DNA of 64,000 bases, taken from contig NZ_BSTL01000031.1 of NCBI RefSeq assembly GCF_030269485.1, forward strand, positions 49,576 to 113,575, read 5' to 3'. Origin of the DNA: Actinoplanes sp. NBRC 103695. Lineage in GTDB: Bacteria; Actinomycetota; Actinomycetes; Mycobacteriales; Micromonosporaceae. The notes under the pieces are model-generated. The model searched no databases. It was not told the DNA's origin and saw only the letters and a program-made list of their open reading frames with translations. Position numbers and translations under genes: made by a program. Below, one piece after another: positions 18,554 through 26,828 of the stretch (position 1 is the first letter of the stretch; each line of letters opens with the position of its first letter).

Positions 18554-19128
18554 GCGAGGCACGCAAGCTCGCCGTGCAGGGCGCGCTGGAGTTCACCCCG
18601 GACACCTACGCCGACGACCGGGGCCTGGTCGCGAATCCGTTCGAGGCGGCTGCCTTCGAGGAGGCGCACGGCCGGCCGCTGTTCCCGGTCGCCCAGACCA
18701 TCCACAGCCGGTCTCGGCGGGGCGTGGTCCGCGGCATGCACTACACGGTCACGCCGCCGGGCATGGCCAAGTACGCGTACTGCGCCCACGGCGCCGCGCT
18801 CTACCTGGTCGCCGACATCCGGGTCGGCTCGCCCACCTTCGGCGACGTCGACGCCGTACGCATGGATCAGGAGTCCTTCCGCTCGATCTACCTGCCGGTC
18901 GGTGTCAGCAACGGCTTCGTCGCGCTAACCGACGACACCGTCATCGCGTACCTCATCTCCAAGCCCTATGTGGCCGCCGACGAGCGAGCCGTCTCCGTGC
19001 TCGACCCGGCTCTGGGCCTGCCGATCCCCGGCGACCTCGACCTGATCCTCGCCGACCGCGACCGCACCGCGATCACCCTCGCGGAGGCGAAGGAGCGCGG
19101 CGAGCTACCCGACTACGAGAAGTGCTGA
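18550..19128 (+). CDS. NDP-4-keto-6-deoxyhexose 5-epimerase (RmlC/EvaD-like cupin)
   Basis: 192 residues from GTG 18550, overlapping the aminotransferase stop. RmlC-type motifs are present: 'TPDTYADDRGLV', the catalytic histidine region 'RRGVVRGMHYT', 'DIRVGSPTFGDVD' and 'YLPVGVSNGFVALTDD'. Dedicated 5-epimerases of vancosamine- and daunosamine-type pathways have this form and convert the D- to the L-series. In this operon it would act on the 3-amino (3-C-methyl) 4-keto intermediate before 4-ketoreduction. A 3,5-epimerase activity cannot be excluded by sequence alone. Confidence 0.85.
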   Translation: MSEARKLAVQGALEFTPDTYADDRGLVANPFEAAAFEEAHGRPLFPVAQTIHSRSRRGVVRGMHYTVTPPGMAKYAYCAHGAALYLVADIRVGSPTFGDVDAVRMDQESFRSIYLPVGVSNGFVALTDDTVIAYLISKPYVAADERAVSVLDPALGLPIPGDLDLILADRDRTAITLAEAKERGELPDYEKC

Positions 19129-19139
19129 AAGGGGCGCAC

Positions 19140-20378
19140 ATGCGCTTTCTGTTCACCACGCTGCCGGGCACCTCACATGCCCTGCCGTGGATATCCCTGG
19201 CCCAGGCCGCCCAGGCGGCCGGGCACGACGTGCTCGCCGCGGTCAGCGGACCGGCCCTGGAGACCGCCGCGGACGCGGGTCTGCTGGCGGTCGCGACCGA
19301 CGACGGCGCGGCCCGTGCCAGCTACCACCGGCTGGCCGACATGCTCGCCGAGGGCGGCTCGGGCATGGAGATCGGCGGCGACCGGATGGCCCGCTTCGTC
19401 AGCTCGGTCTTCGCCGACACCAGCGCGGCCATGATGGACGGCCTGCTGGCGGCGGCGACGGCGTGGCGGCCGGACCTGATCGTCTACACCCCGCCGCTGG
19501 TGGCCGGGCTGGTCACGGCCCGTCTGCTCGGCGTGCCCGCGGTCATGCACGGCCTGGGTACGCCGCTCCCGACGCCGCCGCCTGCCCTGGCCGCGTTCGC
19601 CGCGGAGGCGGAACGGCGCGGCGTCCCGGATCTCACCGGGCAGCGACCGGACGTGGAGATCGACGTCAGCCCGCCGTCGCTCGACGCCTTCGCGCCGCCC
19701 CGGCCGCCCGGCAGCCGTGGTTTGGTGCTGCCGATGCGCTTCACCGCGTACACCGGCGGCAGCCACCTGCCGGACTGGTTGCTGCGCCGCTCCGACCGGC
19801 CACGCGTGGTGGTCACGCTGGGCTCGTTCACCCAGTGGTTCCGCGACGGCGGCCTGATGCGCGAGGTCGTCCTGGGCACCCGGGATCTCGGCGTGGACCT
19901 GGTCGTCGCCACCGCCGGCGCGGACCTGCCGGCCCTGCCCGATCCGCTGCCGGAGCACGTGACCCTGGTCGACTGGGTGCCGATGCGCGCCCTGCTGGCG
20001 GTCAGCGACGCGATCGTGCACCACGGCGGGCTCGGCACGGTGTACGCGGCCTTCGCGGCGGGCGTACCCCAGCTTGTCCTGCCCGCGGCCGCCGGACCCG
20101 CCCTCGCCAACTCCCGGACCGTCGCCGCCCGCGGCGCCGGCGCGGTGCTCGACATGGACGGCGCGGTGGCCACCGCCCTCAAGCCCGCCGTCGAGGACGT
20201 CCTGGTCAACCCCGCCTACCGGGAGGCCGCTCAGGAGGTCGCCGCGGAGATGGCGGCGATGCCCTCCCCCGCGGACGTGGCCGGCCGGCTGGCCGAGTTC
20301 ACCTCCGCCCACCGGCGCTACCAGCGCCCACTGCCCCGGGAACGTGCCGTACGTGACCGGTCCGACGAAAGGAAATGA
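19140..20378 (+). CDS. GT1-family glycosyltransferase (first of two)
   Basis: 412 residues. ATG 19140 was chosen for AAAGGGG at 19128-19134; a GTG at 19122 is in frame but lies upstream of that site. GT-B fold signatures: N-terminal 'MRFLFTTLPGTSHALP' and a C-terminal sugar-nucleotide site 'VHHGGLGTVYAAFAAGVPQL'. Such UDP-glucuronosyltransferase-like enzymes attach NDP-activated deoxysugars to polyketide aglycones by O- or C-linkage; which one cannot be told here. No DesVIII/AknT-type helper protein is adjacent. It stays within the sugar operon and overlaps or nearly overlaps the flavin reductase gene. Confidence 0.88.
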   Translation: MRFLFTTLPGTSHALPWISLAQAAQAAGHDVLAAVSGPALETAADAGLLAVATDDGAARASYHRLADMLAEGGSGMEIGGDRMARFVSSVFADTSAAMMDGLLAAATAWRPDLIVYTPPLVAGLVTARLLGVPAVMHGLGTPLPTPPPALAAFAAEAERRGVPDLTGQRPDVEIDVSPPSLDAFAPPRPPGSRGLVLPMRFTAYTGGSHLPDWLLRRSDRPRVVVTLGSFTQWFRDGGLMREVVLGTRDLGVDLVVATAGADLPALPDPLPEHVTLVDWVPMRALLAVSDAIVHHGGLGTVYAAFAAGVPQLVLPAAAGPALANSRTVAARGAGAVLDMDGAVATALKPAVEDVLVNPAYREAAQEVAAEMAAMPSPADVAGRLAEFTSAHRRYQRPLPRERAVRDRSDERK

Positions 20379-20386
20379 GGAACCCC

Positions 20387-20965
20387 GTGAGCCAGTCGCC
20401 ACTCAACCTCGCCGTCATCATCGGCAGCATCCGGCAGGGCCGCTCCGGCCACCTGGTGGCCTCCTGGGTCAGCGAGGAGGCCACCAAGCACGACCAGTTC
20501 AACGTCGACGTCATCGACCTGGCGGAGAACCCGCCGCCGCTGGCCCTGACCAACGAGCCGCCGGCCGAGCTGGCCGAGACCACCCGCAAGCTGGACGCGG
20601 CGGACGCCTTCGTCGTGGTGACCCCGGAGTACAACCACAGCTACCCGCCGGGCATCAAGGCGCTGATCGACTGGCACTACACCGAGTGGCGGGCCAAGCC
20701 GGTCGGTTTCGTCTCGTACGGCGGCGCCGCCTGCGGGCTGCGCGCGGTCGAGGCGCTGCGGCTGGTCTTCGCCGAGATGCACGCGGTGACGATCCGGGAC
20801 TGCGTGAGCTTCGGGATGTACTCGGGCGGGCTCGGTGAGGACGGCCGCCCGACCGATGAGGAGGGCTCGAACACCGCCGCCAAGGCGATGCTCGACCAGC
20901 TCGCCTGGTGGGCGTCGGCGCTGAAGACCGCGCGTACCGAGTCGCCGTACCAGGTCGCTTTCTGA
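20387..20965 (+). CDS. NADPH-dependent FMN reductase (flavodoxin fold)
   Basis: 192 residues from GTG 20387, preferred because GAGG (20377-20380) is six bases upstream; the in-frame ATG 20375 that overlaps the previous stop would add four residues. Flavodoxin-like FMN-binding motifs: 'VIIGSIRQGRSG' at the N-terminus and 'VVVTPEYNHSYPPGIKALID', typical of SsuE/YdhA-like NAD(P)H:FMN oxidoreductases. Likely job: supplying reduced FMN to the ActVA-ORF5-like monooxygenase at 24697-25830, which needs a partner reductase. That pairing is inference; a direct quinone reductase role is an alternative. Confidence 0.8.
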   Translation: MSQSPLNLAVIIGSIRQGRSGHLVASWVSEEATKHDQFNVDVIDLAENPPPLALTNEPPAELAETTRKLDAADAFVVVTPEYNHSYPPGIKALIDWHYTEWRAKPVGFVSYGGAACGLRAVEALRLVFAEMHAVTIRDCVSFGMYSGGLGEDGRPTDEEGSNTAAKAMLDQLAWWASALKTARTESPYQVAF

Positions 20966-20970
20966 TCGAT

Positions 20971-21010
20971 CGCGGCACCGCGGGACGCCGGCGCGTCCCG
21001 CGGTGCCGCG
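20971..21010 (+). terminator. Perfect 18-bp hairpin after the FMN reductase gene
   Basis: An 18-bp perfect inverted repeat (20971-20988 with 20993-21010) around a CGGC tetraloop, starting five bases after the stop at 20965 and ending 21 bp before the ATG at 21032. No U-tract follows. It should end or attenuate transcription within the sugar gene block. Confidence 0.65.
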
Positions 21011-21031
21011 TGTCCCCCTCGAGGAGGGAAC

Positions 21032-21751
21032 ATGTTGTACGGAGCGGATACCGCGAGCGTCTACCACGACTTCTACCGGGAGCGGAAGGGCAAGGACTAC
21101 GCCGCCGAGGCCGCGCACCTGGCCGCTCTGGTCCGCGAGCGCAAGGCCGGGGCGTCGTCGCTGCTCGACGTCGCCTGCGGCAGCGGGTCGCACCTGGAGC
21201 ACTTCGTCCACGAGTTCGACCACGTCGAGGGGCTGGAGCTGTCCGCGGACATGATCGCGGTGGCCGGGCCGTTGCTGCCGGGCGTCGCGCTGCATCAGGG
21301 CGACATGCGCGACTTCTCGCTCGGCCGCCGCTTCGACGCGCTCACCTGCATGTACAGCTCCATCGGGTACATGGCGGACGAGGACGCGCTGCGCCGCACG
21401 ATCGCGCGTTTCACGGAGCATCTGGAGCCGGGCGGCGTGCTGCTCGTGGAGCCGTGGTGGACGCCGGACGAGTTCCTCGACCGGCACGTGGCCGGCGACG
21501 TGCTGACCGTCGGTGAGCGGACGATCGCCCGGGTGTCGCACACGGTCCGGCACGGCGACAAGACCCGGATGGAGGTGCACTGGACGGTGGCCGACGCGGT
21601 GGACGGGCCACGGCACGTGGCCGAGTCGCACCAGATGAGCCTGTTCACCTCGGCGCAGTACGAGGGCGCCTTCGAAGCCGCGGGGTGCACGGTCGAGCGG
21701 CTGCGCCCGAGCTGGTCCGGGCCCGGCCTGCTGGTCGGCGTCCGGGCATGA
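21032..21751 (+). CDS. SAM-dependent aminosugar N-methyltransferase (DesVI/TylM1 family)
   Basis: 239 residues, ATG 21032 after GAGGAGGG. The sequence follows DesVI closely along its length: 'VYHDFYRERKGKDYAAEA', SAM motif 'SLLDVACGSGSHLEHF', 'LHQGDMRDFSLGRRFD', 'MYSSIGYM', 'HLEPGGVLLVEPWW' and 'RVSHTVRHGDKTRMEVH'. Family members N-methylate (usually twice) the amino group of TDP-3-amino deoxysugars before transfer. With the C-3 methyltransferase and aminotransferase upstream this points to an N-methylated, probably N,N-dimethylated, vancosamine-type sugar. It follows the hairpin at 20971-21010 and is convergent with the second glycosyltransferase. Confidence 0.88.
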   Translation: MLYGADTASVYHDFYRERKGKDYAAEAAHLAALVRERKAGASSLLDVACGSGSHLEHFVHEFDHVEGLELSADMIAVAGPLLPGVALHQGDMRDFSLGRRFDALTCMYSSIGYMADEDALRRTIARFTEHLEPGGVLLVEPWWTPDEFLDRHVAGDVLTVGERTIARVSHTVRHGDKTRMEVHWTVADAVDGPRHVAESHQMSLFTSAQYEGAFEAAGCTVERLRPSWSGPGLLVGVRA

Positions 21752-21753
21752 CC

Positions 21754-21796
21754 AGATGCGGGCGCCGTCCCTCCCCCGAGGACGGCGCCCGCATCT
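21754..21796. terminator. Bidirectional terminator between convergent genes
   Basis: A 17-bp perfect stem (21754-21770 with 21780-21796) and 9-nt loop, directly between the N-methyltransferase stop (21751, plus strand) and the glycosyltransferase stop (21806, minus strand). Position and symmetry suit a shared terminator for both. Confidence 0.7.
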
Positions 21797-21805
21797 CTCC
21801 CGGCC

Positions 21806-22942
21806 TCAGCGGGCCAGCGCCTCGATCCGCGGCAGGTGGTCGGCGGGGCCGGGCAGGGCGGCGATCTCCCCGGCCAGGGCCGTCGCCCGGGTGCCGAACG
21901 AGGGGTCGCCGAGCAACTGGTGGACGGCCTTGGCGACCCGCTCGGTGGCGTGCTCCTCGGCGCCGGTGAGCACCACCGCCGAGCCGTGGTCGGCCAGCCG
22001 CTGCCACAGCGCCCGGTACAGCGGCCACTCCGAGAGCACCAGTTGCGGCGTGCCGGCGGCCATCGCGTTCATCGAGGTCGACCCGCCGCCGTGGTGCACG
22101 ATCAGATCGCAGTGCGGCACCAGCACCTCCAGCGGCAGCCAGCCCACCCGCAGGTGCGGAAGCGCCTCGCGGACGGCGGGGGCGACGTCCTCGGGCGCCG
22201 CCACGACGATCTCCGCGTCCAGGTCGCCCAGGTCGCGGGCGAGTCCGATGAGGAACTCCTGGCTCTCGCTCGCGGCCACCCGGGTGCCGGCGGTCACGCA
22301 GATCCGGCGCCGGTCGCCGGGCGCCAGCATCCACGGCTCGACGGCGCGGGCGAGGTTGGTCCCGATCCAGCGGGTGTGCACCGTGCCCGGGGCGAAGGCC
22401 GGCGGGCCGACGCTGGGCGGGGTCACGTCCAGGATCAGGTCCGGGTCCGGCAGCGCGGCGCGGCCGAGCCCGGTGAGCTCGGGGGCGAGCACCTCGTCGG
22501 CGTACCGGTTGGACTCCGGGATCTCCAGCGCGTCCCAGGTGTGCCGGACGTACGGGACGTCCAGGTACGCGGCGAGCAGGGCGGCGGCGTACGACTGGCT
22601 GCCACCGACGATCACGTCCGGCCGCCAGTGCGCCGCGAGTTCCCGCAGCCGGTCGATGCTCGCGGCGGCGAGCCGGGCCATCCACGAGCCGTGGAACCGG
22701 ACCCCGTCCTCGACGCTCTCCGGCATCGCCACCGGGCTGCCGTCGCGTTCCAGCGACAGCAGGCTCTCCAGGCTGCGATCGGTCATCGTGACGAACGGGA
22801 TCGCCATCTGCTCGGCGATCCGGCCGGTCTCCGCGGTGGTCGCCAGGATCACCTCGTGCCCGGCGTTGCGCAGGGCGGTGGCCAGGGGTGGCGCCCAGAA
22901 CATGGTGGCCGGGCTGGGACCGGCGATGAACAGCACCTTCAC
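21806..22942 (-). CDS. GT1-family glycosyltransferase (second of two)
   Basis: 378 residues from the GTG complementary to 22940-22942, which overlaps the ABM gene stop (GTGA). N-terminus 'VKVLFIAGPSPATMFWAPPL' and C-terminal donor site 'VHHGGGSTSMNAMAAGTPQL' are typical of antibiotic GT-B glycosyltransferases; 'HTRWIGTNLARAVEPW' lies between. It is about 30 residues shorter than the first transferase and not closely similar, so it probably handles a different acceptor or sugar. Two transferases suggest a second sugar or attachment of two residues. Co-transcribed with the ABM and RmlA genes on the minus strand. Confidence 0.87.
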   Translation of the reverse strand: MKVLFIAGPSPATMFWAPPLATALRNAGHEVILATTAETGRIAEQMAIPFVTMTDRSLESLLSLERDGSPVAMPESVEDGVRFHGSWMARLAAASIDRLRELAAHWRPDVIVGGSQSYAAALLAAYLDVPYVRHTWDALEIPESNRYADEVLAPELTGLGRAALPDPDLILDVTPPSVGPPAFAPGTVHTRWIGTNLARAVEPWMLAPGDRRRICVTAGTRVAASESQEFLIGLARDLGDLDAEIVVAAPEDVAPAVREALPHLRVGWLPLEVLVPHCDLIVHHGGGSTSMNAMAAGTPQLVLSEWPLYRALWQRLADHGSAVVLTGAEEHATERVAKAVHQLLGDPSFGTRATALAGEIAALPGPADHLPRIEALAR

Positions 22943-23622
22943 GAGGCGGCCGTCCGGGAGTGCACCACCGAGTAGGTGTGCGACTCGTGCGAGTTGATCA
23001 GCATCTGGCCGTCCGCCCGGCGTTCCCGGGTGTCGGCCGGGCGCTCGCTCTCCGGCAGCAGGTGGAAGGCGTCGTAGTCGTCCTTGGAGGCCCACTGGGC
23101 GTACATCGCGACATGGGTGCCGTCGATGCCGCGCAGCACGCTGTGCGTGCGGAAGCCGGGCACCGTCTTGAGCCACTCGTCGGGCTGGGCCAGGTTCTCG
23201 ATCAGCGCGGCCTGGTTCTCCGGGTCGGCGGCGAACAGCGCCAGCACCGTGAAGTCCTGGTTCGCCGGATCGATCTCGACCACCCCGCCGAGATCCGGGT
23301 GGGTCTGTGTGAAGACCACCTCCGCCTTGATCGTCCGGAACGAGGTGACCAGCTGGTAGAACGCCGGCATCGTCTCGGCCCGCATCTTCTCCCGCCGGTA
23401 CCGGGCCTCGATCGCGTCCCTCGACCGCATCTGGATCACGTTGGCGGTGCCCGGCACGTCCTGGCCGGAGTGCAGCGACGAGGACACCCACCCGGGGAAC
23501 GCGGCGGCGCTGTCGATGACGTCCCGCATCTCCGCCACGAGGCGCTCGTGGTTGTACGGGGTATCGGTACCGAACCAGTTCAGGATGGTGAGACGGCCGT
23601 CTCCCACGGACAGGTTGGCCAT
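22939..23622 (-). CDS. Two-domain antibiotic biosynthesis monooxygenase (ABM) family protein
   Basis: 227 residues that look like two ABM (ferredoxin-like) modules in tandem: about 1-110 ('LTILNWFGTDTPYNHERLV', 'MPAFYQLVTSF') and about 115-220 ('FTVLALFAADPENQAALIE', 'VAMYAQWASKDDYDAF'). Single ABM proteins such as TcmH and ActVA-ORF6 act as cofactor-free oxygenases making quinones from phenolic polyketides; tandem versions also occur in angucycline-type clusters. The likely role is anthrone-to-quinone oxidation or ring oxidation of the aglycone. It lies between RmlA (27 bp upstream) and the glycosyltransferase (4-nt overlap). Catalytic residues in this family are poorly conserved, so activity cannot be judged. 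Confidence 0.78.
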   Translation of the reverse strand: MANLSVGDGRLTILNWFGTDTPYNHERLVAEMRDVIDSAAAFPGWVSSSLHSGQDVPGTANVIQMRSRDAIEARYRREKMRAETMPAFYQLVTSFRTIKAEVVFTQTHPDLGGVVEIDPANQDFTVLALFAADPENQAALIENLAQPDEWLKTVPGFRTHSVLRGIDGTHVAMYAQWASKDDYDAFHLLPESERPADTRERRADGQMLINSHESHTYSVVHSRTAAS

Positions 23623-23648
23623 GACTTCCTCTCTGCGACGGTGTGCGT

Positions 23649-24539
23649 TCAGGTGCCGGCGAAGACGCGGGGCGCGGAGGCCGCGACGCCCATCACGTAC
23701 TGGCCGTAGTCGGACTTGGCGATCTGTTCCCCGAGCAGGTAGCAGGCCGCGGCGTCGATGTAGCCCATGTTCATCGCGACCTCCTCGATGCAGGCGACCC
23801 GGATCCCCTGGCGCTGCTCCATGAGCTGCATGTAGTGGCCGGCGTCGGTGAGCGAGTCGTGCGTGCCGGTGTCCAGCCAGGTGAAGCCGCGGCCCAGGTC
23901 CACCTGGACGGCGGCGCGGCGCTCGACGTAGATCCGGTTGACGTCGGTGATCTCCAGCTCGCCGCGGGCCGACGGCCGGATCGTCCGGGCGATCTCGACG
24001 ACCTCGTTGTCGTAGAGGTAGAGCCCGGTCACCGCCAGGTTGGACCGGGGCTTCTCCGGCTTCTCCTCGAGCGAGAGGATGCGGCCCTGCTCGTCGACCT
24101 CGGCGACGCCGTACCGCTCGGGGTCGGGCACCCGGTAGCCGAACAGCACGCAGCCGTCGATGCCGGCGACGTGCCCCTGCAGCACCTCGCCGAAGCCGGG
24201 GCCGTGGAAGATGTTGTCGCCCAGGATCAGCGCGACGTCGTCCGACCCGATGTGGTCGGCGCCGATGAGCAGCGCCTCGGCGATGCCCGCCGGCTCCTTC
24301 TGAGGCGCGTACGACAGGGTGATCCCGAGCTGCCGCCCGTCGCCGAGCAGGCTGCTGAAGGCGCCGAGGTCACGCGGGTCGGAGATGATCAGGATGTCCC
24401 GGATCCCGGCCAGCATCAGCACCGAGAGCGGGTAGTAGACCATCGGCTTGTCGTGCACCGGCAACAGTTGCTTCGAGACGCTCACGGTGAGCGGGTGCAG
24501 CCGGGTGCCCCGGCCACCGGCGAGGATGATGCCCTTCAT
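23649..24539 (-). CDS. rmlA: Glucose-1-phosphate thymidylyltransferase
   Basis: 296 residues from ATG at 24539 (MKGIILAGGRGTRLHPLT). The signature GGRGTRLHPLT, 'SKQLLPVHDKPMVYYPLS', 'GDNIFHGPGF' and 'VTGLYLYDNEVV' identify RmlA. It makes dTDP-glucose from glucose-1-phosphate and dTTP, the first committed step for the deoxysugar. Length matches the family. It is the first gene of a minus-strand unit (rmlA - ABM - glycosyltransferase) and is divergent from the flavin monooxygenase at 24697, sharing the regulatory gap 24540-24696. Confidence 0.95.
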   Translation of the reverse strand: MKGIILAGGRGTRLHPLTVSVSKQLLPVHDKPMVYYPLSVLMLAGIRDILIISDPRDLGAFSSLLGDGRQLGITLSYAPQKEPAGIAEALLIGADHIGSDDVALILGDNIFHGPGFGEVLQGHVAGIDGCVLFGYRVPDPERYGVAEVDEQGRILSLEEKPEKPRSNLAVTGLYLYDNEVVEIARTIRPSARGELEITDVNRIYVERRAAVQVDLGRGFTWLDTGTHDSLTDAGHYMQLMEQRQGIRVACIEEVAMNMGYIDAAACYLLGEQIAKSDYGQYVMGVAASAPRVFAGT

Positions 24540-24627
24540 GCCTGGCCTTCCGTCGTCAATGGTGAGACAGAAATGCGCGTCCCGGCATCGAGCATGGCAG
24601 CCGGAAATGCACGCAGGGTCAGGCCAA

Positions 24628-24654
24628 TGACAATTGTTCGTCAGGGTTCCCTGA
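24628..24654. promoter_or_regulatory. Overlapping inverted repeats in the rmlA / monooxygenase divergent promoter
   Basis: The 157-bp gap between divergent genes holds TGACAATTGTTCGTCA (24628-24643, with a palindromic ACAATTGT core) immediately followed by TCAGGG-TT-CCCTGA (24641-24654, 6-bp perfect arms). These are candidate operator sites for a cluster regulator such as the response regulator at 27641-28348. No clear -10/-35 pair stands out. Confidence 0.35.
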
Positions 24655-24696
24655 AGTACGTCGCGCCGCCCGGCCCTTTTCCGGCAAGCTGGCGAA

Positions 24697-25830
24697 ATGA
24701 TTGTCGACGACGAATTGACCTCCCGTGCGGCCGCGGCGGCGATTGCCGCGGAAGAGCGCCGCACATTGGACTCCGCGGTCGTCGCAGACCTGCGCCGCGC
24801 CGGTTTCGCACGCCATTTCGCGCCGGCCTCCCTGGGCGGTGACGAGGGTTCGTTCGCGGAGCTCGTCCGGGGCGTGGCGACGCTCGGCGCCGCCTGCCCC
24901 GCCACCGCCTGGTGCGCCTCGCTGACCGCCCACCTCGGCCGGATGGTGGCGTTCCTGCCGCCCGGAGGTCAGCGCGAGATCTGGGCCGGCGGTGACGATC
25001 CGTTGCTGGTCGGCTCGCTCGCCTCGTTCGGCGCCGCGGTGCCGGTGGACGGCGGGTGGACGGTCTCCGGCCGGTGGCCGTACATCAGCGGCATCGACCA
25101 CGCCGGCTGGGCGCTGCTCTGCGCCACGCTGCCGGACGACGAACCGGCCCGGGTCTTCGCGCTGCCGGTCGCCTCCCTGACGGCCGACCTGGGCTGGGAC
25201 ATCATCGGGATGCGCGCGACCGGCAGCCACAACGTGACGGTCACCGACGTGTTCGTGCCGGAGGCGCGCACGTTCGCCCGGGACGACCTGCTGGCCGGGC
25301 GGCCGGCGTCGTCGGTCGCGGACTGCCACCGGACCCCGCTCGAGGCCGCGAACCTGCTGTCCTTCGCGGCGCCGCTGCTGGGCGCGGCCGAGGGCGCGCT
25401 GGGCCTCTGGACGGCGTACGCCACGGCGAAGGCCGCGGCCTGGAACCCGACCGTGCCGAGCGCGTCCACCATGGCCATCACGCTGGCCCGCACCTCCGGC
25501 GAGATCGACGCCGCCCGGCTGCTCCTGGAGCGGGCCGCGGACGTCTGCGACCGGGGCGCCGCGGTCACCCCCGACGACGTGGCCCGGAACACCCGGGACA
25601 TCTCCCTCGCGGCGGAGATCCTCACCGCGGCGGTGAACCGGCTGGCCGCGGCGGCCGGCACCTCCGGTCTCAGCCAGGGCCAGCCGATGCAGCGGTTCTG
25701 GCGGGACGCCAACACGATCGCCTCGCACATCGCGCTGCGGTTCGAGATGGCGGCGCTGGGCTACGCCGAGGGCCGGCTGTGGGAGCCGGGCAAGGCGCCG
25801 GGCAGCATGCTCGTCGGCGCGGACTGGTGA
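24697..25830 (+). CDS. Acyl-CoA-dehydrogenase-fold flavin monooxygenase, ActVA-ORF5-like
   Basis: 377 residues, ATG 24697. It is close to the actinorhodin ActVA-ORF5 hydroxylase as I recall it: 'RRAGFARHFAPASLGG', 'ATLGAACPATAWCASLTA', 'GGWTVSGRWPYISGIDHAGW', 'GMRATGSHNVTVTDVFVP' and 'RFWRDANTIASHIALRFE'. These two-component group D enzymes use free FMNH2 from a separate reductase to hydroxylate aromatic rings. The nitrososynthases of nitrosugar pathways (DnmZ, ORF36) share the fold, and an amino-to-nitro step on the sugar is the main alternative, but the residues seen here resemble ActVA-ORF5 more. It overlaps rmlB by GTGA, so the two are translationally coupled. Confidence 0.82.
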   Translation: MIVDDELTSRAAAAAIAAEERRTLDSAVVADLRRAGFARHFAPASLGGDEGSFAELVRGVATLGAACPATAWCASLTAHLGRMVAFLPPGGQREIWAGGDDPLLVGSLASFGAAVPVDGGWTVSGRWPYISGIDHAGWALLCATLPDDEPARVFALPVASLTADLGWDIIGMRATGSHNVTVTDVFVPEARTFARDDLLAGRPASSVADCHRTPLEAANLLSFAAPLLGAAEGALGLWTAYATAKAAAWNPTVPSASTMAITLARTSGEIDAARLLLERAADVCDRGAAVTPDDVARNTRDISLAAEILTAAVNRLAAAAGTSGLSQGQPMQRFWRDANTIASHIALRFEMAALGYAEGRLWEPGKAPGSMLVGADW

Positions 25831-26828
25831 CCGGCGCCGGCCGGCCGCGGCGGGTCCTGGTCACCGGTGGCGCGGGCTTCATCGGATCGCACTACGTGCG
25901 GTCGATGGTGGACGGCGCCTACCCGGGCTGGGCGGACGCCGAGGTCACCGTCCTGGACAAACTCACGTACGCCGGGAACCTGGCCAACCTGGAACCGGCC
26001 GCCGGCCGGCACCGGTTCGTCCGGGGTGACATCTGCGACGCCGGGCTGCTCGCCGGCCTGGTCCCCGGGCACGACGTGGTGGTCAACTTCGCCGCCGAGT
26101 CGCATGTGGACCGGTCGATCGCCGGCGCGGCGGAGTTCGTGCGCACCAACACGCTGGGCGTCCAGACGCTCATGCAGGCCTGCCTGGACGCGGGCGTCGA
26201 GCGGGTGGTCCAGGTCTCCACCGACGAGGTGTACGGCAGCATCGACGAGGGTTCCTGGGACGAGTCCGCCCCGCTGGCGCCGCGCTCGCCGTACTCGGCC
26301 AGCAAGGCGGGCGGCGACCTGATCGCCGGCGCGTACGCGCACACCCACGGCCTGCCGGTGTCGATCACCCGCTGCGGCAACAACTACGGCCCGTACCAGT
26401 TCCCGGAGAAGCTCGTCCCGCTCTTCGTCACGAACCTGCTGGACGGGCGGGACGTGCCGCTCTACGGCGACGGCGCGAACGTGCGCGACTGGATCCACGT
26501 GGACGACCACTGCCGGGGCATCCAGGTGGTCGTCGAGCGGGGTGAGCCGGCGCAGGTCTATCACATCGCCGGCACCGCGGAACTGTCCAACAACGACCTG
26601 ACCGCGCGCCTGCTGGCGGCGGTGGGCGCCGGTCCGGACCGGATCCGGCGGGTGGCGGACCGGCCGGGGCACGACCGCCGCTACTCGCTGTCCGACCGGC
26701 GGCTGCGCGGGCTCGGCCATGCTCCGCGGGTGCCGTTCGACGAGGGACTGGCCGCGACCGTACGCTGGTACGCCGACCACCGTGACTGGTGGAAACCGTT
26801 GCGGCAGAGGGAGCACACCAGCAGATGA
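25827..26828 (+). CDS. rmlB: dTDP-glucose 4,6-dehydratase
   Basis: 333 residues from GTG 25827, overlapping the upstream stop. Signatures: NAD motif 'VLVTGGAGFIGSHYVR', 'DKLTYAGNLANLEP', 'NFAAESHVDRSI', 'VSTDEVYGSI', and the catalytic YxxxK in 'SPYSASKAGGDLI', followed by 'TRCGNNYGPYQFPEKL'. It converts dTDP-glucose to dTDP-4-keto-6-deoxyglucose, the branch point entered by the 2,3-dehydratase at 15035. Length and active-site residues are normal. It sits in a three-gene plus-strand unit: monooxygenase - rmlB - aldo/keto reductase, each joined by 4-nt overlaps. Confidence 0.96.
   Translation: MTGAGRPRRVLVTGGAGFIGSHYVRSMVDGAYPGWADAEVTVLDKLTYAGNLANLEPAAGRHRFVRGDICDAGLLAGLVPGHDVVVNFAAESHVDRSIAGAAEFVRTNTLGVQTLMQACLDAGVERVVQVSTDEVYGSIDEGSWDESAPLAPRSPYSASKAGGDLIAGAYAHTHGLPVSITRCGNNYGPYQFPEKLVPLFVTNLLDGRDVPLYGDGANVRDWIHVDDHCRGIQVVVERGEPAQVYHIAGTAELSNNDLTARLLAAVGAGPDRIRRVADRPGHDRRYSLSDRRLRGLGHAPRVPFDEGLAATVRWYADHRDWWKPLRQREHTSR

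Noticed and set aside
14966..18562. 1198-residue minus-strand ORF across the sugar genes
   Set aside because: Antisense to four recognisable enzymes; no motifs of its own.
24697..25830. Nitrososynthase (amino- to nitro-sugar) assignment
   Set aside because: Fold is shared, but the characteristic stretches match ActVA-ORF5-type hydroxylases better than DnmZ as I recall them; kept only as an alternative.
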